Below, piece after piece: positions 16,313 to 25,165 of a stretch of DNA of 64,000 bases. Under the pieces are notes generated by a model that did not search any database, was not told the origin of the DNA, and saw only the letters and a program-made list of their open reading frames with translations. The translations under genes were made by a program, and so were the position numbers. The DNA comes from an uncultured Alistipes sp. (lineage in GTDB: Bacteria > Bacteroidota > Bacteroidia > Bacteroidales > Rikenellaceae). Within the stretch, counting starts at the first letter, position 1, and each line of letters opens with the position of its first letter. The stretch lies in the NCBI GenBank assembly GCA_944320985.1, contig CALUJN010000087.1, positions 1-64,000 on the forward strand, in the 5' to 3' direction.

Positions 16313-18094
16313 ATGAAGAAACTCTATTCTTTCCGCGTCCTGGCCACCAGGAGTCTTGCTCTGGCGACGGCCTTCCTCTTCGCGTGCTCGAACGACGACA
16401 CACCAACCCCTCCACCCTCCGGTCCCGACAGCGACGATCCCGGAGTAGAGGTGGCCGCTACACCGATCAAGAGTCTAAAGGCCACTATCGGCGAGGAGAC
16501 CGTAACCGCTACGGTGGACGATGAACAGAAACAGGCCTCGCTGAACTTCGATTATGCCGAAGACTTCACAAGCGTCACTCTTGCCGTCGAAACCAATACG
16601 GGCTGGAAGGTCCAGGCTCCGGCCGAACTTGACGGTATCGACCTTTCGACGGATCCCAGCATCACCTTCGCCTCCGACGACGACCAGACGATGACCTATA
16701 ACCTCGTGCTGGCGACGAACGCCAATCCGATCGACGTGTCGAAACTGAGCGTAGCGGGAGCCTCCGTAAGCATTTCGCCCGACAACGCCTCCCGCATCAT
16801 CATCACCTTCGATGCGAATGCCTCGACCACCGTCGAGATAACCTTCGCCGATGGAGCGCTCAAGGAGGGCGCCTCGATCTCGGGAATGAGCGGGAACATA
16901 CTGACCCTTGCATTCGGTGCCACGACCGAACAGGAGGTCTCGGTGATGATCAACGGCAAGGAGCACAAGTATACCTTTGTTCTCGAGATGCCCGCACTGG
17001 CCGATGAATTCCTCAAAAAACTGAAAACCGTGGGCGACTTCATTGACAAGACGGCCGAATATGCATTCGCCTCGAAATACGACTATATCAAGGTATACAA
17101 CGCCACCACGCTGAACAACATGCCGGGCGCCACCAATGGCAAGGGAGAAGGCGAAGGCAACACCTCGGAACCCGTACACTGGAGGAACAACAGTTCGCTG
17201 GAGGTCCAGGAGGCCGCCATGCGGTGTCTGGGCGACTGCACGGATGCAGACTTTACCCAGACCGTCACGGGTGTGAACTTCACGATCGTGACCGTCGACA
17301 AGTCCAAGGTCAGAGGCAAAATCGTGGCCAGCAGCGAAGATCGCGGATTCTCGATCGACGGTTCCGAGGGTCTCATCGCCATGAGCGGAAATGTCGTCGT
17401 GCGTGAAGACCAGAAATTCCGTAACAACCTGATCGCCGTCGACGGCACCACACTGGCAAACAGCCTCTCCTGGTCGAAAGCGTTCCGGACAGCTATCGCC
17501 TTCGACAAAGAGGGAACCATCCATTTCGTACTGGCCGGACTGGATGCGAACAACTCGATCCGGCAGCTTCCCTTCTGCGAGGACCAGACCGACCACAACG
17601 CCGTGCTCAGCGACAACGAACGGGACAAATACTATTACGGCCACGAAGACAACTACAAGAACAAATTCCTTGCATCCTGGGAATTCGACATGCAGAGTGT
17701 GGCAACAGCACACATGCTCATGATTCTAAACGGAGAAGCCAAGGGTTGGCGCTGGGGCCTGCTCAATGACGGAAACAGCGCAACTCCCGGCAGCGCAACC
17801 GCATACAATGCAAGAGCCCGCCGCACCTTCATCGGCGAAACCGAAGACAAGATCGTCTTCGCTACCGAAACCGGAGATGGCGTGCTGATGTCTCAGGGCG
17901 GGCGCGTGCTGCAGGTTGCAGGCTGCACCAATGCCACGGCGACCTCCCGTCACGACGAATGGATGAACGTCGCGGACACAAACGGCGGCTCGACCGAATA
18001 CTATCCCTCGATCTACGTCGACGGCGTAAATGTCTCGGGTGGAGCATCCAGCACGTGTCCTCTCTGCTACAAGATCGTCTACAACGCCAAATAA
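16313..18094 (+). CDS. PUL surface lipoprotein with DUF5018-like N-terminus and NAGPA-like C-terminus
   Basis: A 593-aa lipoprotein (signal peptide ending LFACSNDD, lipid-anchored Cys at about residue 22). The N-terminal half has short beta-sandwich repeats like DUF5018/surface glycan-binding proteins (IKSLKATIGEE, then DVSKLSVAGASVSI). The C-terminal half, from about residue 225, shows order and motifs like phosphodiester glycosidases (VNFTIVTVDKSKVRGK, RTAIAFDKEGTIHFVL), but the catalytic-region DGGGS appears as TNGGSTEYY. It looks paralogous to the next gene. Its position before SusC suggests a SusE/SusF-like glycan-binding role. An in-frame start at 16214 is rejected because it would bury the signal peptide. 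Confidence 0.6.
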   Translation: MKKLYSFRVLATRSLALATAFLFACSNDDTPTPPPSGPDSDDPGVEVAATPIKSLKATIGEETVTATVDDEQKQASLNFDYAEDFTSVTLAVETNTGWKVQAPAELDGIDLSTDPSITFASDDDQTMTYNLVLATNANPIDVSKLSVAGASVSISPDNASRIIITFDANASTTVEITFADGALKEGASISGMSGNILTLAFGATTEQEVSVMINGKEHKYTFVLEMPALADEFLKKLKTVGDFIDKTAEYAFASKYDYIKVYNATTLNNMPGATNGKGEGEGNTSEPVHWRNNSSLEVQEAAMRCLGDCTDADFTQTVTGVNFTIVTVDKSKVRGKIVASSEDRGFSIDGSEGLIAMSGNVVVREDQKFRNNLIAVDGTTLANSLSWSKAFRTAIAFDKEGTIHFVLAGLDANNSIRQLPFCEDQTDHNAVLSDNERDKYYYGHEDNYKNKFLASWEFDMQSVATAHMLMILNGEAKGWRWGLLNDGNSATPGSATAYNARARRTFIGETEDKIVFATETGDGVLMSQGGRVLQVAGCTNATATSRHDEWMNVADTNGGSTEYYPSIYVDGVNVSGGASSTCPLCYKIVYNAK

Positions 18095-18109
18095 CCTCTG
18101 AACACATGC

Positions 18110-18136
18110 CCGGCCGCAGGCCCCTCCTGCGGCCGG
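18110..18136 (+). other. Strong intercistronic hairpin 1
   Basis: A perfect 11-bp GC-rich stem (18110-18120 with 18126-18136) with a 5-nt loop lies 16 nt after the first lipoprotein gene. No T-run follows, so it is unlikely to be an efficient terminator. It may protect or process the mRNA between the two lipoprotein genes. Confidence 0.7.
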
Positions 18137-18158
18137 ATCGCTCAAACCGGAAATACGG

Positions 18159-18188
18159 CGACTCGATGCTCTGCGGAGCACCGAGTCG
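18159..18188 (+). other. Intercistronic hairpin 2
   Basis: CGACTCG at 18159-18165 pairs with CGAGTCG at 18182-18188, with an inner GCTC/GAGC stem. It follows hairpin 1 by 22 nt and lies 43 nt before the next ATG. Confidence 0.6.
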
Positions 18189-18231
18189 ACCGGATTCCCG
18201 AACTGAACCGCACCCCGACATTCAACCAATC

Positions 18232-19923
18232 ATGAAACCCAATTTACGCAACCGTTTCGTACCGATCCTGTCACTTTCACTGCTCGTCCTGTTCGGAGGC
18301 GCCTGCTCCGAAACCCCGGACAACATTGCCGAAACCATCCGTGGAGAGGCCTTCTCCGCACTCTCGGTAACGGCAAACAACGGTGAGACGGTCCAGGCCG
18401 TCGCCATCGACGAGAAAAACTACTCGCTGGCTTTCGATACTGCCGACGAGTTCGACAAATGTTCCATCCACGTAAGCCTCAATCCCGGCTACACGCTCAT
18501 CTATCCCGAAAATCCCGAACAATTCGACCTCGGGGCCTCTCCCGTGATCCATTTCAACAACCCCCAGGGACGAATCATTAAATACTGGCTCTCGGTACGC
18601 TCCAACTCGCTGCCGCTCGTGGACGCCTCGAAGATCTCGGTCGAAGGCAGCAGCACCTCGGATGACGTGACCCTCTCAAGTGCGACAAAAACCCTGACCG
18701 TGAACTACGCGCTCGGCATGGACATGACGGCCATCACCCTCATCTTCGGCGACGGGTCTCTGCTCGACGGGGGTTCCGTAGGCACAGACAACCGCGCAAC
18801 GTTCGATCTCTCGAAAGGCAAAGACGAAACGCTGCTCGTCGACATGAACGGAAAACAGGTCGCATACACGGTGCAGATCAATTTCGGCCGCGTAATGGCC
18901 GCACCCTCGTCCATCGGTATGCGCGACGTGACAACCCAGTTCGTCGAGGAGGGATCCCCCTTCACCGTCTACCAGGCCACCTCGTTGCCCGCCGTACCCA
19001 TACTCAACGAAGGTCAGCCCGAAGAGCCCGAATTCTGGACGAACGGCAACTACGGAAACAGCCTCGACGCCCAGCTGGCGGCCATGAGTTTCCTCGGAGA
19101 CTGGGCGTCCAACCGTCCCACGACCGTACTCAACAACCAGTCGCTGACCGTCATATTCGTCGATCCGCAGAAAGTATCCGGCAGCATCAGGGCCGACGAC
19201 GCCGGCGGTCTCGAAATAGACGGTTCGATGGCCGATTTCGTGATGACCGGCTGCTCGAAGGAGCTGCAGAGCGAGGTGGTATTGGAGGAGCGGATCGTCG
19301 ATCAGAAAATAAAGAACCTCGGAAAGGGCTATTTCCGGGCTTGCGTGGCGTTCGACCGGGAGGGCGGGCTGCATCTGACCGGCGCGGCTCTCGCGCCCGA
19401 CAACCTCGCGCCAACCGATATCTCGCAATACCGGGAAATGGCCTTCGTAGATCCCCAATACTACGGGCTGCTCACCGATGAAACCATGGCCGAGCACTTC
19501 CCGCAAAAGGCGAAATATGCCGATTATACCTCCGCCTGGTCCTTCGATGCGAAATGTTTCGCAACGGCCTATCCCCGGATCATCTGGGACGGAAATGCGC
19601 TGAGGTATCAAACCAGCATCGCAAACGACGGATACGGCGACTCGTCCGGGAACGGAACGGCCTGGAACGGAGAACGCACCCGCTGTTTCATCGGTACGAC
19701 GTTCGACGGAAGAATCGCCTTCGCCGCCTCGAACGGCAAAAGCGGCATGCTGCAGATTGCCTGGCTGCTGCAGAAACTGGGCTGGCGATACATGTACTAT
19801 GTGGGAGGATCGTTCTATGCCGACGACGAATTCCAGCCGACCATCTACCTCTACGGGAATCGGGTCTGCGGGGCGGAATACCAGACCGCCAAATACCTGT
19901 TGACCTTCGATGCGAAACAATAA
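18232..19923 (+). CDS. Second PUL surface lipoprotein, paralogue of the preceding gene
   Basis: A 563-aa lipoprotein (signal peptide with lipobox GGACSETP). The N-terminal half again carries DUF5018-like beta domains (FSALSVTANNGETVQAV, then DASKISVEGSSTSDDV). The C-terminal half ends RTRCFIGTTFDGRIAFAAS, then MLQIAWLLQKLGWRYMYY and VGGSFYADDEF, which follows the plan of the phosphodiester glycosidase C-terminus (hydrolase core, helix, GGGS loop) but with VGGSF in place of DGGGS. It probably sits on the cell surface and binds glycan next to SusC/SusD. A reduced or altered enzyme activity cannot be excluded. Confidence 0.6.
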   Translation: MKPNLRNRFVPILSLSLLVLFGGACSETPDNIAETIRGEAFSALSVTANNGETVQAVAIDEKNYSLAFDTADEFDKCSIHVSLNPGYTLIYPENPEQFDLGASPVIHFNNPQGRIIKYWLSVRSNSLPLVDASKISVEGSSTSDDVTLSSATKTLTVNYALGMDMTAITLIFGDGSLLDGGSVGTDNRATFDLSKGKDETLLVDMNGKQVAYTVQINFGRVMAAPSSIGMRDVTTQFVEEGSPFTVYQATSLPAVPILNEGQPEEPEFWTNGNYGNSLDAQLAAMSFLGDWASNRPTTVLNNQSLTVIFVDPQKVSGSIRADDAGGLEIDGSMADFVMTGCSKELQSEVVLEERIVDQKIKNLGKGYFRACVAFDREGGLHLTGAALAPDNLAPTDISQYREMAFVDPQYYGLLTDETMAEHFPQKAKYADYTSAWSFDAKCFATAYPRIIWDGNALRYQTSIANDGYGDSSGNGTAWNGERTRCFIGTTFDGRIAFAASNGKSGMLQIAWLLQKLGWRYMYYVGGSFYADDEFQPTIYLYGNRVCGAEYQTAKYLLTFDAKQ

Positions 19924-19942
19924 CGCTTAACCGAACCGAATC

Positions 19943-22900
19943 ATGAAAAAAATACCCTTCTGTCTGTTGCTCGCACTCTGTGCCGCGTGGGGTCCGATGA
20001 GCTCGACGGCAGCGGAAAATACGGCGGGAACAACCGCCGGACAGCAGAGCCGCCGCACCGTCGAATACTCCGGCCGCGTGCTGGACGCACGGACCAACGA
20101 CCCGCTCGTCGGAGCCACGGTCATCCTCAAAGGTACAACCATCGGAACCAGCACCGACATCAACGGGGAATTCCGGATCGGGGTCCCCGAATCCATCCGC
20201 ACGGTCGAACTGGAGGTCTCCTATATGGGTTATCGCTCCGAAACGGTTCAATCCGTACAAACCGCAGAGATCGTCATCCGTCTGCAGGAGGATGCGACCT
20301 CTCTCGAAGAGGTGCAGGTCATCGCTTACGGGCAGCAGAAAAAGGTCTCCGTGACGGGCGCCATCGCCTCCATCGCCACCAAGGACCTGCTCAAATCCCC
20401 GAGCGGAAGCCCCGCCAATGCACTTGCAGGAGCCGTCACCGGCATCTCCTCCGTGCAGATGTCCGGACAGCCCGGAGCCGAGGATCCCTCGATCTATGTC
20501 CGCGGAACCGGTTCGCTTTCGAATGCCACGTCGCAGCCGCTGATTCTGGTCGACGGCGTCGAGCGTTCGTTCTTCCAGATGGACCCTCATGAGATCGAAA
20601 GCATCACGGTCCTCAAGGATGCCTCCTCGACCGCCGTCTTCGGAGTCCGGGGCGCCAACGGCGTCATTCTCGTAACCACACGGCGCGGGGACAAGGGAGC
20701 TCCCGAAATCTCGTGGAACTCCTCCTTCGGTCTGACCCAGACCCTACGCAACCTGACCGGTGTGGGCAGTTACGACTACGCCCGCATCTATTCGGAAATC
20801 GAAATGTCGGACACCCCGGGGCTCACCGAAGACAAGCTTACCTTTTCGCCCTATGTCATCGAACGGTTCCGAAAGGGTGACGACCCGATCATGTTTCCCG
20901 ACGTCGACTGGAACGATTACATCTTCAAGAACCTCGCCTGGCAAACCCAGCACAGCGCAACCATCTCCGGAGGTGGTGACCGCGTCCGTTACTTCGTCTC
21001 GGGCGGATTCCTCGAACAGGACGGAATGCTCAAGAAGATGTACGAGAACTACGATCCCAACTACAACTACAAACGGTTCAACTACCGTTCGAACATCGAC
21101 ATCGATCTGACCCGAACCACGCTGCTCAAACTCAACGTCGGCGGGAGAACCGGTACGAGACGGGAGCCCGTGGCCGATGCCTTGTGGCAGAAAATCATGT
21201 GGGCTACGCCCTTCTCAAGTCCGGGATTCGTCGACGGGAAATACATCACCAACACCCACAGCAGCTACATTCCCCTGGCCGAACTTTCAAGTGGTCTGGA
21301 CTACTACTACAACTGGGGATACCGGAAGGTCCGCTCCAATGAGCTGAACCTCGACCTGGCACTCGAACAGAAACTCGACATCATCACCAAGGGGCTCAAG
21401 GTCAATGTCAAGGGGGCCTACAACACCAGCCATTCCGTCACCAATCAGTATGGCGTGACGGCCGGCGACAGTGCCTACTCCCCCTACTACCTGGGATCGA
21501 TCACTCAGCCCGGGATGGACGTCTCGGATCCGGAATTCGACAACACCATCATCTACAAAACCGACGGCGTTACGGGCATGGACGAGCCGATGAGCTACTC
21601 CGAACCCGCAACCTCCCGCGGCCGGAACTGGTACCTCGAGGCAAGCATCAACTACCAGCGATCGTTCGGCGACCACGACGTCTCGGCGCTGCTGCTCTAC
21701 AACCAGTCGAAGACCTATTATCCGGCCGAGTACAGCGACATTCCCACTGCCTATGTCGGATACGTCGGCCGGGCAACCTACTCCTACAAGAAACGCTATC
21801 TGCTCGATTTCAACATCGGATACAACGGTTCGGAGAATTTCGCTCCCGGGAAACGATACGGCGTATTCCCCGCCGGATCCGTCGGTTGGATCATCTCGGA
21901 GGAGAACTTCATGAAGAACCAGCAGGTCGTCGATTTCCTCAAGATCAGGGCATCCTACGGACTGGTCGGAAACGACAAGTACAGCGGGGCCCGCTTCCTC
22001 TACCGGCAGGGGCTCTGGTACGGCGAACACTCGATCCGCAACACCGGCGGAAGCTACAGCTTCGGAAGCGAATTCACCGGCATGCAGTACGACGCCGTCG
22101 AGGGGACGATCGGCAACGACGAAGTGACCTGGGAAAAGGTCCGCAAACAAAACTACGGCATCGATCTGAAGATGTTCGGTTCGAGACTCTCGCTGACGGC
22201 CGACTACTTCTTCGAGCACCGTTACGACATTCTCTCGGCAAGGAACACCCTCCCCTCGATCGTGGCCGTCAGCCTGCCGCTGATGAACCTCGGCGTAGTG
22301 GACAACAAAGGCTTCGAGATCTCGCTCGGATGGAACGCCAACGCCACCAATCTCAACTGGTGGGTACAGGGCAACGTCTCCTATTCGAAAAACAAGATCA
22401 TCTACATGGACGAGGTCACGCCGAACTATCCCTGGATGGCGCAGACCGGACGCAGCACAGGGTTGAACTACGGATACCTCTTCGACCGTTTCCTCTCCGA
22501 GGAGGATTTCGACGAGGCCGGGAATCTGAAGGTTGACGCCAATGGCAAACCGGTCCTGCCCGTCATGTCGCTGGCAAATCCCCGGCCCGGAGACGCCCTT
22601 TTCAAGGATCTCAACGCCGACGGCGTGATCGACGGAAACGACAAGACCTATTTCGGATACAGCGATCGCCCCGATTACGTCTTCGGTCTTCTGGGCGGCA
22701 TCCGTTGGAAAGGATTCGAGATCTCCATGCAGTGGACGGCCGGACTCCATGCCTCCAGAATGCTCTCGGGAGAGTACCGCGAACCATTCGGAAGCACGAA
22801 CTCCCGGGCGCTGCTCAAGTTCCTTGCCGACGACAGCTGGACGCCGCAAAACCCCGACGCACGATTCCCGCGTCTGACCTTCACCAACAAACAACACTAC

Positions 22901-23167
22901 CTCGAGGACTCCGACCTGTGGCTCATGGACGGTTCCTACCTGCGGCTGAAGGTCCTTGACGTGGGCTACACCTTCGAGAAGAACAAATTCTTCAACAAAC
23001 TGGGTGTCAAGTCTCTGAGAGTCTATTTCAGCGGATATAACATGCTGACGCTCTTCTCCGAGCTGAACGACATGGACATCGATCCCGAGGGTACGACCGG
23101 CGGATCATCCATCGATACGTATCCCAACATACGCATCTTCAATTTCGGAGTCAATATCACCTTTTAA
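19943..23167 (+). CDS. SusC/RagA-family TonB-dependent outer-membrane transporter (first pair)
   Basis: A 1074-aa outer-membrane channel importing oligosaccharides with TonB energy. Signal peptide to about residue 24, CarboxypepD_reg-like domain (VEYSGRVLDARTNDPLVGAT, about 40-115), plug domain (about 125-240, with LILVDGVERSF and IESITVLKDASSTAVFG), then the 22-strand barrel ending FNFGVNITF with a terminal Phe. It lies 19 nt after the lipoprotein and 10 nt before its SusD partner. Confidence 0.96.
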   Translation: MKKIPFCLLLALCAAWGPMSSTAAENTAGTTAGQQSRRTVEYSGRVLDARTNDPLVGATVILKGTTIGTSTDINGEFRIGVPESIRTVELEVSYMGYRSETVQSVQTAEIVIRLQEDATSLEEVQVIAYGQQKKVSVTGAIASIATKDLLKSPSGSPANALAGAVTGISSVQMSGQPGAEDPSIYVRGTGSLSNATSQPLILVDGVERSFFQMDPHEIESITVLKDASSTAVFGVRGANGVILVTTRRGDKGAPEISWNSSFGLTQTLRNLTGVGSYDYARIYSEIEMSDTPGLTEDKLTFSPYVIERFRKGDDPIMFPDVDWNDYIFKNLAWQTQHSATISGGGDRVRYFVSGGFLEQDGMLKKMYENYDPNYNYKRFNYRSNIDIDLTRTTLLKLNVGGRTGTRREPVADALWQKIMWATPFSSPGFVDGKYITNTHSSYIPLAELSSGLDYYYNWGYRKVRSNELNLDLALEQKLDIITKGLKVNVKGAYNTSHSVTNQYGVTAGDSAYSPYYLGSITQPGMDVSDPEFDNTIIYKTDGVTGMDEPMSYSEPATSRGRNWYLEASINYQRSFGDHDVSALLLYNQSKTYYPAEYSDIPTAYVGYVGRATYSYKKRYLLDFNIGYNGSENFAPGKRYGVFPAGSVGWIISEENFMKNQQVVDFLKIRASYGLVGNDKYSGARFLYRQGLWYGEHSIRNTGGSYSFGSEFTGMQYDAVEGTIGNDEVTWEKVRKQNYGIDLKMFGSRLSLTADYFFEHRYDILSARNTLPSIVAVSLPLMNLGVVDNKGFEISLGWNANATNLNWWVQGNVSYSKNKIIYMDEVTPNYPWMAQTGRSTGLNYGYLFDRFLSEEDFDEAGNLKVDANGKPVLPVMSLANPRPGDALFKDLNADGVIDGNDKTYFGYSDRPDYVFGLLGGIRWKGFEISMQWTAGLHASRMLSGEYREPFGSTNSRALLKFLADDSWTPQNPDARFPRLTFTNKQHYLEDSDLWLMDGSYLRLKVLDVGYTFEKNKFFNKLGVKSLRVYFSGYNMLTLFSELNDMDIDPEGTTGGSSIDTYPNIRIFNFGVNITF

Positions 23168-23177
23168 CTGACCGCTC

Positions 23178-25136
23178 ATGAAAAAATCGATCATAAACCT
23201 GTTGTCCTTCGCAATCGCACTGGTGTGCGGAGCCGGTTGTGCCGACCTGAAATTCGGCGACGACTTTCTGGAAAAGGCCCCCGGCGTAGACATGACCATC
23301 GACTCGATCTTTTCGCGCAAGCTCTACGCCGACCGTGCGCTGACCGGAGCCTATGCCACCATGCGCTCCTGTCTGACACTCGGAAGCAACGAGAACTTCC
23401 CCAACGAAAGCGACAATGAATACGGATACAAACCCGCCGCCGACAAACTCGGATGGGACAACCTCGATGCCCTGACCGACATCATCAACAGCCACATGAG
23501 CTACGGCGGTGCCGCATCGGTCTACTATTCGGGGACCTACAGCGCCGAAACCGAGAACACCAGCACCAGCACCAAAATGGGCTTCAACCCGTGGCAGGAT
23601 GCCACCTGGTGGGGAATCCGACGCGCCCTGCTCTACATCGAAAACGTCGACCGCGTTCCCGACATGACCCCGGAGGAAAAAGAGCGGGGAAAGGGGGAGG
23701 CCTACATGATCATGGCCTGCCATTACCTCGATCTGTTCCGGAATTTCGGCGGAATACCGCTGCTCAAGAGCTCGGTCAACGTCAGCAACCTCGACGGGGT
23801 GGACTTCAAGCGGCAAAGCGTCGAAGAGACCCTGAAGTATATCGTCAGCCTCTGTGACGAGGCCGCGAAACGACTTACGTGGACCGTCAACGCCTCCGAG
23901 GACGGACATTTCACGAAAGCCGCGGCCATGGGGCTGAAGATCCGTGCACTGGCTTTTGCGGCAAGCCCCCTCTTCAATGCTCCGGCACCCTACGCCCCGG
24001 CACAATCGCCCACGGGCGCCAACGCATCCAAAGTCTCGGCCCAGGATGCCGAAAGGATGATCTGGTGGGGGAACTGCTCGACGGAGCGGTGGAACGATGT
24101 GGTGACAGCCTGCAAGGAGTTTTTCGAGGAGAACACCCGAAACGGAAATATTTATGCACTCGTCGACACCGACAACCCCGCCGAGGACTTCTCCAAATGC
24201 TATGCGGACCGCAACAACGGCGAGATCCTGATCTCGACAGGCCGGCAGGTCGAAAAATTCTACGATCTTTATCACACCTACTGTTTCGGGCCATCGGTCG
24301 ACCCGATCACCGGGAACAAGAACTGGGGATGGGGCGGCAGCTGCGTGACGCTCAACTATGTCGACCTCTTCCCCTCGAGCACCGGAGAACCGGCCCGTTA
24401 CAGCGACTGGATCGCACGAAACGGACACAGCGGATCGGAGACAAACACCCCCTTCGTAGACCGAGACCCGAGGCTCTCCGAATCCGTGATGGTCATCGGC
24501 GGAAAGACATTCCGGGGGCGGCAACCCGAGATGTGGATCGGAGGCACCGAGCGCGGAGAGAAAAATGCCGGACGCGCCATCTCGGGATTCTGTATCCGCA
24601 AATTCTTCTGGGATTTCAACCCCGAGACCTACCACTACAAGGCCGTCTGCTCGCCCTATCTGCGTCTGGCGGAGATCTGCCTCACCTATGCCGAGGCCCT
24701 CAACGAAACCGGACAGAGCGAGCAGGCCAAGGAATGGCTCGACAAGACACGTGACCGCGCCGGACTGCCCGCCATTACCGATGCACAGCTCAAACGTCTC
24801 CATCCCGATGACGAGTTGGCCCAAGCTCCCGATTACCCGGAATTCCTCGGCGACAAACGCCTGCGCGAGGAGATTCTCGACGAACGGGCCCGCGAATTCT
24901 GCTTCGAGGAGGTCCGCTGGTACGATCTGGTGCGCTGGAAGCGAAGCGACATCCTCGAAGAGCCCCTCTACGGCATCACGATCACAGGAAACGCCTCCGC
25001 CCTGGAATTCTCCGATCCGCAACCCGAACCCGTCCGCGCCTGGACCAACAATTTCGATCCGAAATGGTACCTGAGCGCATTCCCCTCGGATGAGGTCAAC
25101 AAGGGATACGGGCTCGTGCAGAACCCCGGTTGGTAG
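23178..25136 (+). CDS. SusD/RagB-family surface glycan-binding lipoprotein (first pair)
   Basis: A 652-aa lipoprotein (lipobox GAGC at about residues 18-21) that caps the SusC channel and binds the incoming glycan. SusD features include the N-terminal FLEKAPGVDMTID segment, an early helical region with repeated ALTGAYATM-like helices, and the C-terminal LTYAEALNETGQ and REFCFEEVRWYDLVRWKRSD. It is longer than many SusD proteins (about 550). Confidence 0.94.
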   Translation: MKKSIINLLSFAIALVCGAGCADLKFGDDFLEKAPGVDMTIDSIFSRKLYADRALTGAYATMRSCLTLGSNENFPNESDNEYGYKPAADKLGWDNLDALTDIINSHMSYGGAASVYYSGTYSAETENTSTSTKMGFNPWQDATWWGIRRALLYIENVDRVPDMTPEEKERGKGEAYMIMACHYLDLFRNFGGIPLLKSSVNVSNLDGVDFKRQSVEETLKYIVSLCDEAAKRLTWTVNASEDGHFTKAAAMGLKIRALAFAASPLFNAPAPYAPAQSPTGANASKVSAQDAERMIWWGNCSTERWNDVVTACKEFFEENTRNGNIYALVDTDNPAEDFSKCYADRNNGEILISTGRQVEKFYDLYHTYCFGPSVDPITGNKNWGWGGSCVTLNYVDLFPSSTGEPARYSDWIARNGHSGSETNTPFVDRDPRLSESVMVIGGKTFRGRQPEMWIGGTERGEKNAGRAISGFCIRKFFWDFNPETYHYKAVCSPYLRLAEICLTYAEALNETGQSEQAKEWLDKTRDRAGLPAITDAQLKRLHPDDELAQAPDYPEFLGDKRLREEILDERAREFCFEEVRWYDLVRWKRSDILEEPLYGITITGNASALEFSDPQPEPVRAWTNNFDPKWYLSAFPSDEVNKGYGLVQNPGW

Positions 25137-25165
25137 ACGATTGTTAAACAGACAAATTTCAAACG

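Noticed and set aside
16306..16313. TACCTTTA as a promoter for the first PUL lipoprotein
   Set aside because: It overlaps the start codon, so transcription would begin inside the gene.
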